A stretch of DNA of 64,000 nucleotides from Rhineura floridana. Its lineage: Eukaryota; Chordata; Lepidosauria; Squamata; Rhineuridae. The notes below the pieces were generated by a model. The model was not told the origin of the DNA, searched no databases, and saw nothing but the letters and a program-made list of their open reading frames with translations. This document shows, in pieces, positions 42,801 through 55,300 of the stretch; positions within the stretch are counted from its first letter, which is position 1, and every line of letters begins with the position of its first letter. The stretch is from the NCBI RefSeq assembly GCF_030035675.1, contig NC_084497.1:28071955-28135954 (forward strand), in the 5' to 3' direction. Position numbers and translations under genes: made by a program.

Positions 42801-43055
42801 TCTGCACCCTTATTGCAGATAAAATTAAATTAACTTCCATGCCAGCATCATATTCAGCACCAGCACCCTAGACCAGATCGTTGTTCACCTGCTTGATAAT
42901 GTAGCCTTAGTCCAAATAATCTCCATCTCGTATCTCTTACCAGAGGGGAGGGAGAGAGCCAACTGTGCCATCTGAGCTCCTTGGAGGAAAGGTGGAATAT
43001 AAATGCAATCAAAAAAATAAAATAAAAGTCATGGTTCCTCCATTACAGGTGAGGC

Positions 43056-45780
43056 ATGGCCTCTGGAAATATGGCCTGTACTGCCCCCATCGTTATCTTC
43101 TGCCTCCTGGTCGTCTGCCCCACAGACTCCCTGGACCCAGGGCCAGCCATGGCTCTGACCCTCTCCGAGGTTGGCAACAGCTTTCCAAGCCGAGATCTCT
43201 GGCCACACCAGATGCAGACCACAACACACCACCGCAGACACGGCCTCAAGAGACACGACCGGGCCTACCATGGGATGCCGGGGTTCAGGGTTCGGGGGTC
43301 TGCGGATGGGGCCACCCCACAAGTCGTAAGCTGGACAACCTTGAGGGATGATCCGGGATTCATGGAACGGCCTGCCAGCCTCCGGCAAAAAGACATCTTC
43401 CTGGGCTTCGAGCTCCCGTATCCCGACCAAGAGAACCATGCCCCCGGATTGGAAAGGGTGAAGAAGCAGAACCGGGACCACTGGCGGCACAGCCGCAGAG
43501 AAAGGTCGAAACAACACCGAGGTATCCATTGAGGACAGCAGGGGGTGGGTGGGTACTGGAAATAGCCAGGGCCACAGAGCAGAGGTGTAGGGAGCTTTTC
43601 TCAGCCAGAGGGCCGCATTGGCTAGTGGGGGACCTTCTGGGGACCGTGTGCCACTTGTGGGTGGGGCCAGGGACAGAAGTGGGTGGGACCACCGGAGTCC
43701 AAACGTGGGCAGGGTAACAGATGTAACTGCTCCCCTCTATAGAGAGGGCTGCATCTCAGCCACACAGACGTCAGGGGTTTGTACACACATATACATGTGC
43801 CTCTCAGCCTAACCTACCTCACAGGGTTGTTGTGAGGATGAAACGAGGAAGGGGAGAGCCGTGTATGTCACCTCGAGCTCCTTGGAGGAAAATAATAATA
43901 ATATGCATTTGCTTGGCCTCTCTTGGGGAAGAGGACTTTTCCTGTCTTCTCAACCTCTTTCAGGAAAAGGTTCTTACCCGGGTCCAAGCGCGTTGTACAA
44001 GAAGCCTGAAAACTTTGAGGAACAGTTTCAGGCCCTCCATGGCGAAGGCTCTTCGGCAGGCATGGTTCCCACCTCCCTCCTGGAATCCATGCCGAGGACA
44101 TCTACCGAGGAGCCCACGGCCCTCCGAGTGACATCCCCCCGGCCGCGGGTCCGCTTCAGGCAAGAAGGCGACGTGATGCCCACCCTTGATATGACCCTCT
44201 TTGACTGGACCGATTACGAAGATCTCCGGCTGGATATGTGGCTGCCGAGCCGGAGAAAAGGTAGCTCCTGTTCCACCAGGCCTCTCTCCTCCCCAAGTAG
44301 CGCAGCTAAGAGGACATCTGCTTTGGATGCAGAAGGTTCAGTCCCCGGCATCTCCAGGGGAATATCTCCGGTCTGAAACCTTGGAGAGCCACGGCCAATC
44401 CCTGCAGACAGTTCCAATCTAAATGGATCACTTGATCTGGCTTGGTACATGGCAGCCTCCTATATCTTAAGCCAGGCGTGGGGGAACTTTGGCCCTCCAA
44501 ATGTGGTTGGACTCCAACTCCCATCATCCCTTACCATTGGCCGTGCTTGCTGGGGCTGATCCGGAGGGCCAAACATTCCCCACACCTGGCTTAAGGTAGA
44601 TAGAGTAAAGCAGGAGCGAGGAACCTTTTTTTTAAGGGCCACATGAACAATTTGGTGGTGGTGGGGAGGTGTGCCATTGGTGGGTGGGGCCAGAATGAAA
44701 AGTGGGTGTGGCCAGAGGCAACCGGGGTGGGCCAATGGATGAAAAGTACAGATCTTTAAACCGTTCCCCACAGGATTTAGTTTTCCCAACATACACCCCT
44801 CCCACTGTTCCTGGTCAGTCATTCAACTATGCACTTTATCCTCCCTAGAGAAACAGCATAGTAAGAATGGCAGCAATGAAACCATGCCTGGCGAGAGGGA
44901 GCCCTGTGACCATCACCTTGACTGCATCCCAGGTAGGCACCAGCTTTCATGAGGACTAGTGCCAGTACAAGAGGTGGATGCAAACAACGTTGCAGGTGGT
45001 GTCTTGGGGACAGCAGATTTCCCTGCCCACCCCTCCCTCAACAATCTGGAGAGTGGAAGACAGAGAGGACAGTTTAGGGGACATACTATTGTTATTATTG
45101 TTTCTTGTGTTGGCAGGATGTTGCTGTGACTTGCGTGAGCATCTTTGCAAGCCCCACAACCGCGGCCTTAACAACAAATGCTACGATGACTGTATGTGCA
45201 CTGAAGGTGAGACCTGATGTCTGCCCAGTGGGAGAAAGTCAAAGCTGTCCCCTTCCTGGTGACACAGAACTGGGGAGTGAGCCTCCCCTGTGGGCTGTTC
45301 AAAGCAGCAGGGAGTTGCCATTAGAGGCAAAGAATATGTTAGGGATGGTCCAGCTGCAGAGGCTAACTAGGTAACTGCCTAGGGTTGCCAGTTGTTCTCT
45401 CGGACTAACCTACCTTGCAGGGTGGTTGTGACGATAACATGTGGGTATGAGACAGAATTGTGTACCTGCCCTGATCTATTGTTTGAAAACGAGCTATACA
45501 GTTAGACCTTTTAAATATTCAGCGTCACATGTAAAACTCTGGTGTTATTTGCTTTCCTTGGGGGAAAGTTAATTCTCCCAAGGTACTGTATCCGTGAAAT
45601 GTTTTTTTCTGATCACAAATTTTATATTATCTTCCCTCAAGGTCTGTCTTTCTCTCTCCCACTTTAGGCCTCCGCTGTTATGCCAAATTTCACCGCAACC
45701 GAAGAGTGACCCGACGAAAAGGCCGTTGCGTAGAGCCGGAATCTGCTGATGGTGATCAAGGATCGTTTATTAATGTCTAG
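43056..45780 (+). CDS. DRAXIN: Draxin, secreted axon-guidance protein, 349 aa
   Basis: Coding exons: 43056-43521, 43964-44260, 44849-44932, 45117-45206 and 45668-45780. All internal introns are phase 1, and the total is 1050 nt. The length equals human DRAXIN. Residues ~1-25 ([11 protein letters not shown]) form a signal peptide. The N-terminal half is basic and poorly conserved. [16 protein letters not shown] is the conserved central motif. The C-terminal cysteine-rich domain (~273-335; [44 protein letters not shown]) binds netrin receptors and relates to the Dickkopf fold; draxin repels commissural axons and binds DCC and netrin. Residue 284 is Cys in a CCC run where I recall Thr or Ser in other species, giving 11 rather than 10 cysteines. 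The exon start is set by the acceptor at 43048 just before the ATG. Confidence 0.96.
43582..43720 (+). repeat. hAT-like short repeat
   Basis: 'gggagcttttctcagccaga', 'gggccgcattggctagtggg' and 'gtgggtggggccagggacag' match a type repeated at 44610-44760. It lies in DRAXIN introns; a SINE-B tail follows at about 43800-43905. Confidence 0.4.
43795..43905 (+). mobile_element. CORE-type SINE with L2 tail (SINE-B), 5'-truncated
   Basis: 'tctcagcctaacctacctca', 'cagggttgttgtgaggatga' and 'cgagctccttggaggaaa' form the 3' half of SINE-B. It ends in AAT repeats 60 bp before a DRAXIN exon. Confidence 0.75.
44300..44592 (+). mobile_element. SINE-C followed by a P1 MITE
   Basis: SINE-C (about 44300-44465: 'gcagaaggttcagtccccgg', 'gagagccacggccaatccct', tail 'ggcagcctcctatatctt') runs directly into a P1 palindrome (44470-44592: 'tggttggactccaactccca'). 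Both are in a DRAXIN intron. Confidence 0.65.
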
Positions 45781-46935
45781 GAGGATGCCAGGGTGCTTTT
45801 TCTGGGTCCGGAAGCAGAAGGCATTAAGTTATCAGTAGTGGTGTGGACGTACCCCGACCAAATGATTCCGACACTTTAGGCTGAGGCAAGACTGAGCCGA
45901 ACGTACATCTGAAGCAGGCTTTCTGAATTAAATCTGGAGGCACCATTTCGGTCACACACCCCAAAAGGTTTATTTTTGCCATCTGTTAAAATTAAGAATT
46001 AGCCACTCCCAAAGGTTACCTTCTGCATCTCTTTCCGAGTCCCTGCTCTAGGGGTTCCTCTTTGTCGGAGGCAGCCTCCTCTGAGTGAGTCTGTATTGAG
46101 AGTGATTGACTGCTACAAACGCACCCAGCAGAATGATCAGCTCTCGGTGGAGGCTAGAGCAGGAGATCATCCAGAGTTGCAGCAGCACTCCTCTCTCGGT
46201 GTGCTATTGTTTGGGGAGTCTGGAGCTGGGAATAAACCCTGTAGCCTGAACCTGTGGTCTGCTGCCCTGGGGCTTTCAGTGCACCAGAATGAAGAGACCC
46301 CTTGCTTACAAGTGCAGGAATCCAGGCCAGGCGAGGCATTATTCTAACGTACCAGTGTGTGTCTGCACAGAACTGGAAGAACACTGACATTACTCAAACT
46401 ATGTGCCTCAGGAAGCTGCATTTCACCTCCCAAATTGATGGTGTGACATTAAGCCAATTTCCACTCCCCCTAAAAAAATATTCTTCCTTATTATGCATTC
46501 CTTTGCATAGATCAATCTGCTTCTGCAAAACTCCTGCCCCATCCTTTTGCCAGCACTGCCTGCTCATTGTCAAGCTTATCTCCATCAGGACTAGAAACTT
46601 GAATCCCAGCAGAAACAGTTTTGCTTATGAGCACTGAGTCACCAGCTTCCTCCCTCTTTCTCTTTTGGGAAATTGTGTCTTTTGGGATTAATGAGCTGTT
46701 CTCTGCCAGCCTGCAGTGCCTAATTCATTTGGTTAACTCCCTCGATCCTCAGTTATTTATCATTATTTTAGGAGGGGTGGGGGAAGGGGAGGGATTATTT
46801 CCTTGTGAAGAGGAAGAGAACGTTCCCGATAATAAGGAATGGAGCACCACCTGTTACCACTTAGTCAATGCCGTGATGTGCTTGCATGTTCCTTTTTTTG
46901 ATGAGATTGTAAATAAAGAGTTAGTTATCCTTCGC
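45781..46935 (+). other. DRAXIN: Probable DRAXIN 3' UTR
   Basis: No repeat or exon was recognised from the stop to an AATAAA at 46912-46917. An earlier AATAAA at about 46229 could give a shorter form. Its unique, repeat-poor character fits a 3' UTR; the end is inferred. Confidence 0.5.
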
Positions 46936-47794
46936 ACAACTGCATCTTGGCTCCTTTTGCTGTGAACAGTTAGGTAAATTAAATGCATGACCAAAGACCC
47001 AGCTTGTTTCCCCCAGCCAGCCAGCCAAAACTGACCTTGCACTTCCCCTTCAGCACCTACGCCATCTTTCAGCATTCCATGACTGATTCTTTTCCCTCCC
47101 TTGGCGGAATATCCAAAATGATTTCGTGTTCAGCCAAAGATGGCCAGGGTTTTTTTTAAAAAAAGTGATGTCTGCATGTGCGTGTTTGAAAACACATTAC
47201 CTTTGTTTTAGCCACGAGGCACAACAAAATTATTTAAAACACACAAAAAGTTGCAGAATATCCAATGCAACTGACATGAAAGTCCACAACAGGGACATCA
47301 GAATAATGCTATCAGGTATAATTGGGATGGAAGCAACATTTTTCAGAATGATTTTTCTATATTCCAGAACTTGTAAACCATTTTTAAAAAACCAATCTGG
47401 CTTGAATCAATGCAGTTTGTAATTAAAATTCCACTGGAACCAAATCTGAGGGCTTAACCAGTTTTCTAAGCTTACTCTCCCACTCACCAAGGACCTCTTC
47501 CATTGAAAAGGACCCCCTATCTTGACGCAAATCCAAAGTTTCTTCCCCCCCCCCCTTTGCCCTTTATCTCCACTCCGGGGATTCTGGTGTCCTGTTTTAT
47601 CAGGCCTACAGAAGGAAATTGGGTGGGAAAATGCCACAAGGCCATTTAAACCAAATGCAGACCGATGGCACACTGGGCACAAACAGATTAAAATAGCAAC
47701 AGTGCTTAGGCTGGCATGGAAGGGTGTTGCTAGGAGGGGGAAATGGCATTTTGAGGAGGTTTGGGAAGGATGCAACAGGGCGCCACCTCCATTC
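46936..47794. other. Intergenic, no gene recognised
   Basis: Mostly unique sequence between DRAXIN and AGTRAP. Short open frames show no motif. A P1-type half-palindrome follows at 47795-47868. Confidence 0.4.
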
Positions 47795-47875
47795 CGCTCT
47801 TCAATTATGGGCCACCCTGACTGGGGCTGATGGGAGTTGGAGTCCAAAGACATTTGGAGGCTGTCCCTGAACTAG

Positions 47876-48182
47876 ACCAGCACTTGCCTTTACGCCCCTA
47901 GCTCCTTCCATCACCTGCTTGATAACTGACCATCTGCTTGATCAACTGACCATCACTGGCCTTTATGCCCCTAGCTCCCTCCATCACAACTCTGACTATC
48001 ACTTGCCTTTACAGTCCCTAACTCCATCACAACTGACCATCACTTGCCTTTACGCCCCTAGCTCCCTCCATCACAACTGACCATCACTGGCCTTTATGCC
48101 CCTAGCTCTCTCCATCACAACTCTGACCATCACTTGCCTTTACAGTCCCTAACTCCCTCCATCACAACTCTGACTTCAAGGC
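47876..48182 (+). repeat. Minisatellite, ~6 units of about 45-60 bp
   Basis: The unit reads like 'cacttgcctttacgccccta' + 'gctccctccatcacaactc' + 'tgaccat', with length variation between units. Single copies of the same unit occur next to P1 MITEs at about 30056-30100, 53340-53395, 58345-58392 and 58550-58595. Confidence 0.8.
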
Positions 48183-48829
48183 AGCTGGTCCTCTGCACAT
48201 GGTCGGAGACCTGTTGCGGCCAGAGGTGCCTGCAATTATTTTATTTTTTGGGACAGGAAAAGGGGACAATTAGAATTCAGCAACATCTGGGACCTCCAGA
48301 TGTTGCTGGGCTATAATTCCCATCATCCCTGACTACTGGTCTTGCCGGCTGGGGCTGATGGTGCAAGGTCACCTGGAGGGCCACTGGGCTCCTTTCTCTG
48401 CTCTAAACACTATACCACGCTGGCTCCTTCATTCCAGGGAGGAAGCGTTTTCTGTCCATGCTCTAACGACCTTTCCCTTTAACCCCCTGAAAAACCCTTT
48501 TGGGTTTCAGTCGTTCTGCACGCGCTCAGTGAAACCTTGCCCTTAACAGTCTCTCCAGAAAGGCTTTCTGGTCCAAGGCGAGGCGGGACGGGGAAGTCAT
48601 GCAGGAGATCAGTCGCAGCTAGAAGCGCCAGCAATTTTTATTTTTTATTTTTTTGGACAGAAAGGGGACAACTTTAAATCTCCGGATACATCACGCTGCC
48701 TGCACCAAAACAGAAAATAAGCCACATCGGACAATTTGATTTTAAAAAAAATATATTGAAATCCAAACGTCCTTTGGAGGAAGCGGGAACAGTATTCTGT
48801 ACATGCTCAGAGTTCCCTTCATACTCTTC

Positions 48830-49200
48830 AAGGTGGCTTTGCCCAGACCCGGAGTGGCGGCGTTGCAAAAGCGGCGCCGCTCCGGATCGTACCTGGTTCC
48901 TGGAGCCAGCAGCAGTCGGCCGGGCTTTGCGGCTGCCCTTTTCCCGAAGGAGGAGTCTCCCTCTGCCCCACGCCCCGGGGAGGGAGTCACGGGGCCCGGG
49001 CAGGGCAGGCCTGGAGTGGAGGGGGCGGGGCCCGGCCGGGGAAGAAGAAGCTGAAGACGGAGGCGGCGGAGGGCGGAAAAGAGAGTTTTGGGAGCCCGAA
49101 GCGGCGTGGTGTGAACGCTTCACTTGGGCGGCGGGCCGGGCATCATGGAGGTGCCCGCAGTGAACCTCAAGGTAGGCGTGCAAGGCGCTGGAGAGGAAAG
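48830..49200 (+). promoter_or_regulatory. AGTRAP: CpG island and promoter of AGTRAP
   Basis: Very GC- and CpG-rich sequence (gcgggacggg upstream; ggggcggggcccggccgggg near 49021) immediately precedes the AGTRAP start codon at 49145. There is no TATA box nearby, as in most CpG-island promoters. Confidence 0.8.
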
Positions 49201-49342
49201 CGTGCAAGGAGGAGACGCAGGATGGGATTGTGCAAGGGCTGCTGGTGGTTGTAGACTTTCCATTGGGAGGAGGTTGGGGCGCAGAGTGAGAGCGGAGGGC
49301 AGGCTGGTGTTCAACTGAGTATGCAAGACCTGGTGTTCAACT

Positions 49343-49395
<53 letters not shown>

Positions 49396-52300
49396 GTGTT
49401 TCCGTGTGCCAGGGTAGTGGTGAGTACTGGGTGGCAGTTTGGGTGTCCTAGACTTGGGGGGGGGGTCACTAAGGAGTTGGCAACTGAACGTTTTATTCAT
49501 TTATTTATAACGTTTATATCCCGCCTTTCCTCCAAGGAGCTCAAGGCTGTGTACAAACATGGTTCTCCTCCTCCTGATTTTGGCCTCACAACAACCCAGT
49601 GAGGTAGGCTGGGCGGAGGGATAGTGCTTGGTCGGAGGTCACCAAGTGAGCAAGGCCGAGGGGGGATTTGAACCCTGGTCTCTCAGGTCCCAGTCTGATG
49701 CAGAACCACTACACCACACTGGCTTTCAGTAAGAGGTCTGTGTGTAAGGGGGTGTGGCTGGGTGTGCAAGAGGGACGTGCGGGGACTGGGGACTGGGTGG
49801 GAGGCAGCTGGTGTATCAAAGGCTTGTGCAAAAAAAAAAAGATGGAGGCACTGAGATTCGGCTGGTGTGTAAAGGGGTGTGCCGGTAGAAGACTTGGGGG
49901 GGTATGAAAGTGTGGGTGGGGAGAGAGAGAGGTAAGAGGGCAGGTCTGGAAGGTAAGTGCCTGTGTGTTCCTTGCAGCCCTATAAGGTAGGCCAGTTTCA
50001 GCCCTGTTTTTTATGTGTGTGAAGCTGAGAGGAGTTAGCTTGCCTATGGCTCTTTAGCAGATTTGTGCCTGAGATGAGATTTGAATAAGGGATTTCCTTG
50101 CTGCTTACCATTATTATTAGATTTATAGCCCGCCCTTCCTCCTACAAGGAGCCCAGGGTGGCAGATGGCAAAACACTAAAAATATATTGGGGGGAAACTC
50201 TTTAAAAACAAAACATCTTTGAACAACATGTCTACAAGCAACTTGGATTCATCTCTGCCTATACCCGGTCTTGGAGGAGAACAGGTGTGCTCTAACAAGC
50301 GTGCAGGAAGCTAGTGTGCAAGGGTAAGGGAGGTGGGTGGCTGAGGAGGCCCGCAGGTGAGGTTCATGGACGAACGGGTGAGGAAAGGATGGGGTGTGGG
50401 TGTGCTTTTGTGGAAGGGTGCAGGTGTGCCCCAGATCCTTGAGGGTAAGGATTGTGCCCTGTTTCTCCTTGTCCTCAAATGAGATGCCTTCCCCATTGCC
50501 TCAGGATTTGGATGTCGACTGTCCTTGCACACCCGTCCACGTGTACGCTGGCTCTTTAACGGCCACCCTGTGACGTTTGCATAGGAACTTCATGATACAA
50601 CCGGTGTGCTAACTCAGTTTCCTTCCCCGCAGCCCAGAAACACATCCATCCCCCTTCTCCACCCCAACAAACTCCTCCGTTTCCTTGTAATATATTTCCT
50701 AATAGTGTGGCTACTTTCGCCTTTGAACTTTTCCGTCCTTGCTTCCTGGCTGATGTGGTTTAATGATTTGTTTGGGGCAAGGGACTCCCCCCCCCCCCCG
50801 GTTACAGAGTGTCACACAAAACCCTTCCTCCAAAATGTTGAAATCCACTGTCGGGCATGAGCCACAAATTCCTGTAAGTTGCTTTTTTTTCCCCTGGACA
50901 TCCCATATTGCTGTCGCTGCTCTGGATTGTCAACTCTAGGGGGGGGAAATCTGTGGGTGTGTTTGGATGTCATCAAACCAAGGCCTAATAACATTAAAAT
51001 GGCTTTAAAGGTTCAATTCTTACGTTGCATCACACCAAACCATGATTTGTGCTAACCATAGATTGGAATAATTGACCCTCCCCTAATCATGGTTTGTGCT
51101 TCCAGAGGTACAGACAAACCATAGTTTATAGGTGCTAGTCGGCTTTCATCTTACCTATAGTCAGCTCTGCTGTTTCTAAAGTGCAATGGTCTCTAGAGGC
51201 AAAGCAACAGCTGTAAAAACTCCCCCCCCAAAATCGGTTATTGCATCAAACCTGTGGTTAGTGCAAACCGTGGTTTGCAAGGTCACTTGATTCTGTCTTA
51301 GTATGCCCTTGATGACTCGCTTAAACTGACAGCAAGCGAAGCAGAATGAGGGTTTGTGGAGGTGCTTGCTACCATTGCGCCCCTTTCTCTGTGACACAAA
51401 GGTGAACTGACTGAGCCTCCTTGTTCAGCAATGGTATACCTCTGAATTACCAGCTGCTTTGTACAAGCGACAAGAGAACTCTGTCTCTGTGTGTTGTCTG
51501 TGATTTCTGGCTGACCTCTGTCAATAACGGGAAGCTGGTCTACTGCATGGCTTTTTGGCCGGATCCGTTGAGTAAATTCTTATCTTAACTTTGACGTGAA
51601 TTCATGCCTGCCCTCACATTCCTCCTGTGCTGCCAACAAACTTTCAAGGAGCTGATTCCCCCTCACACACACACACACACACACACACAGTCAAGGCCTA
51701 AATACAAAAGGTTCAGTTTCTTTTAGGGGAGGGTTGGTGTGCGTTTGACTATCCAGCATTAAAGAATCAAGGATTGTGTGAAAACATAGAAGGGTCTGAG
51801 GTCCATCTAGTCCAGTGTCCTGTTCTCACAGTGGCCAGCCCCAAGCAGGAGCTGAGTCCAACAGCACTGTCCCCTCCTGCGGTTTCCAATAACCGGTCTT
51901 GGGCGGCATTTTGCCTCTAACCGTGGGAGTAGAGCATAGCCATTTAGGCTGGTAGACATGGAGAGTCACGTCCTCCTCCCTGCACTCATCCTCTTTTTAA
52001 AGCCATCCAGGTTGGTGGCCATCGCTGCCTCTTGTCGGAGCGAATTCTACAGTTTAACTGTGCGCTGCATATTTTTTAATTGGTACTAAATCTTCCCGTT
52101 GTTGTTGTTTGTTTATTTATTTGATTTATGTCTCGCCCTTCCTCCCTGTAGGAGCCCAGGGCGGCAAACAAAAGCACTAAAAACACTGTAAAACATCATA
52201 AAAACAGACTTCAAAATATTTTACAATAAAACATCTTTAAAAGCAAAAAAGCTTTAAAAACATCTTTGTTTAAAAAAGCTTTAAAAACGTATTTTAAAAG

Positions 52301-55300
52301 CAGTTCCAACACAGACTGGGATACGATCTCCACTTAAAAGGCTTGTTGAAAGAGGAAGGTCTTCAGTGGGCTTTAAAACCGATAACAGAGATGGCACCTG
52401 CCTAATGTTCAAGGGGAGGGATTCAGCTTCATTAGATGAACCCAAGTTCTAGTGTTGTGAGAGAGGAAAAGTCCTTCTTTGACGTTAGCATCAGTTTTTT
52501 TTCAGGGGGGGAGGGTGTGCTTTATTGAGTTTTGCAAACATTACCTAGCCAAGGTGAATGAGGAAACTGCAATGACTGGCTAAACCAAAAAGAGGGCAGG
52601 CAAAAGGTGTTCCAGGTTGAATTCCTTTCACCTGACTAAAGTTACTATTTTTTTATTTCCTAGTGGGGGAGAGGAGGGAGACATGATTCATTCACTTCTC
52701 TGGGTCCTAGCAGAGGTCTTTGTTCCACAGAATTACCCAGTCACACCTGGGCAATGGGTCGTGTCATCACTTCTGCTTGTTCTTCAAATGTTATTGTTGC
52801 ACAGCCGAAATTCTTTGAAAACGTGCCTTATTAACGCTGTGTCCAAAGGGGAAAAAAACCCACGGATGCAGAGCCAGCATGGTGTGTAATGGTTAGAGGA
52901 CTGGATTAGGACTGGGTTCAGATCCCCGCTCAGCACTGACGTTCCCTGAGTGACATTGGGCCAGTCGCGCTCTCTCAGCTTAACCTATCTCACAGGGTTG
53001 TTGTGAGGATAAAGCAAGGAGGAGGAGAATTGCAAATGCTATAAATGTAATAAATAAATAAATAAATAAAAGTAAAAATTTTGCTGAAGTAGTAACTCTA
53101 TGTACATACACACACAAATGCTGGATCAGGGGTGGGAAACCTCCAGATCTGAACTGCAACTCCCACCGTCCTTGACCAACAGCTGTGCTGGCTGGGACTA
53201 ATGCAAGGATGAAGAACATCTTGCAGATGCTGTTGGGCTCCAGCTTGTACCAGTACCAGCCAGCATGGCTGGTAGTTAGGGATGATGGGAGCTGGAGGCC
53301 AGCAACACCTGAAAGGCCACATCTTCCCCAGCCCTGTTTTAAAAGAGTTGTGATGGAGGTAGCTAGGGGCAGTAAAGGCAAGTGACGGTCGAGCCCTACT
53401 TGAAACTTGGGGAGGGGGCTTTTTAGCTTCTGGTTTCTTTTGTGTCTAACTTGGAAGCCAGATTCTGTATTCTGTCCTTTGGGTCCCAAAAGGTCAAAGA
53501 TACAAAGCCAAACAATTAGGGTTTCCAGGTGTAGGGGTGGGCAAGCTTTGCAGCGAACACAGGAGTCTGCAAGCTACCCATTCTGTGTCATTGAGAAAGC
53601 TTGCATAGTCATTTGGCTGACCTTGGACCTTAAGTACTAGTAGATTGGCCTATTTGCTGCCTGTGGGCTTGTCCCAACAGCAAGTGGCTAATTTGTTCTG
53701 ATCATTAAGGTGGGAGATGCCAGGCAAGTGGCTATTTAGGGTTGTATCAATCCTGGTCCTACTCAGAGTAGACCCACTGAAGTCAGCAAACATGACTAAC
53801 CTGGGTTCATTCGTTTCAATGGGTCTATTCTGAGTAGGGTCGTAGTTGGATACAGTCTGTATTCATATACTGCCGTCTCATAAAATACCGGGGCAGCGTA
53901 CAGCAATATTTTTTTAAAAAAATTAAAAGCAGTACAATCAGTCATTAAAATGACTGACTACTGTTGTTGATGTAAAGTGGTCTAGCTGATTGTTAACACC
54001 TATGGTTGTTGGAATTGTTCTTTTTTTTTAAAAAAATGAAAAATTAAACATTTGCAAAAAAAAGACTAGATTTTCAAGATTTTTTTTAAAAAAAACTGCA
54101 TAGGCCTGTGGGCATTAAAAAAAACAAAGTCTTCAAGAAACTCCTGAAAGCCAAAAGTGAGGATGTTTCCTCTGGCTGCCATTGGCTTAGCTGCTGTGAT
54201 GTCAGAGAGAGGCAAGGCAGCTGGTGGAGAGATCTTAAGAGTATTTGCTCTGGAGGCTTTTATAAGTGGTTGTGGTTTTATTATTTTGTTTATGCTATAT
54301 TTACTTTTGTTTTTAACAATGTTGCGAGTCACTTGGAGACCTTTGCATAACAAATGACTAATAAATAATAATAATTATTGATTTGACTGAGGGTAATAAC
54401 AAGCCTCAATAACACAGAAGAAAACAAAGGCCTTGAAGGCTGCGTCCCATTTTTCTCTATCACCTGAGTGGTTCCCCCTGTTAGTCTTGGGAAGGGCACC
54501 GCGTGGACTTATGAAACAATTTGCAAAGACGCCATCAAAATTCCACTCAGTGTTTCGGGATGGAGAAATTCAAGACAGCCTTGAGGAATTTTAAAACTCC
54601 CAACTATTCCTGCCTCCTTGTGAACCACCTGAATACCTCATACTGAATCACTGGTTGTTGTTTTTTCTGGGAACGCAAACAATTACGCATCGAAGGTGGT
54701 GAAATGTTTGTCGTCTTCCTTGCTTGCATTCACTGCACCCCCTTCCAGTTTTTCATTCTGTAAGCCGTAAGGGGGCAATTAAGTTTGTCAAAAGGCCGGT
54801 GGTATTTGCAGAGGGTGTTGGTGTTAATAGCATGAGACTCTAGAGGATTTCCAGGGCTTGGGGTGGGGGAACTTTTTTTTAATTAGCTGAGGCTCTTTTA
54901 ATGAATGTTGCATATTGGCTAGATGTTGGGGGTGTTAATTAGCCAAGGTCTTTTTAAATAAATGTTGCATATAGATTAACCCCCCCTCCCCTCTGGAAAA
55001 GAAAGCTTTGCTGGTTAATATAATCAGGCTTTTTTATTTTTTAAAAAAGCTGTCAACTTAGATGATAACTCTATTAAAAGCTGCCAGTTTCAGTGATTAA
55101 TGTCGAGAAATATATTTTCCATTCTGCTTAGGGCTTTTTAAAGAGATTAAACAATAACAGCATTGTGCCATGTGACTGTTTTAGGAAATGGGCAAATCTC
55201 CAGAGGCGTTTGACTGGCCTATCTTCATATCTATGCTCTATATTTTCCTTTTTAAAATTTCTGTCACAGGCAACTTTTTTCTCAACTTTTTAGCCAAGAT

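Noticed and set aside
43832-44131. Independent genes in frames overlapping DRAXIN exons (also 43029-43529 on the minus strand)
   Set aside because: These are shadows of the GC-rich DRAXIN exons; only the DRAXIN frame matches known protein and joins in phase.
48674-49207. 177-aa minus-strand gene at the AGTRAP CpG island
   Set aside because: It is an open frame caused by GC-rich promoter sequence, with no motif and no conserved neighbour expected here. A divergent transcript is possible but not shown.
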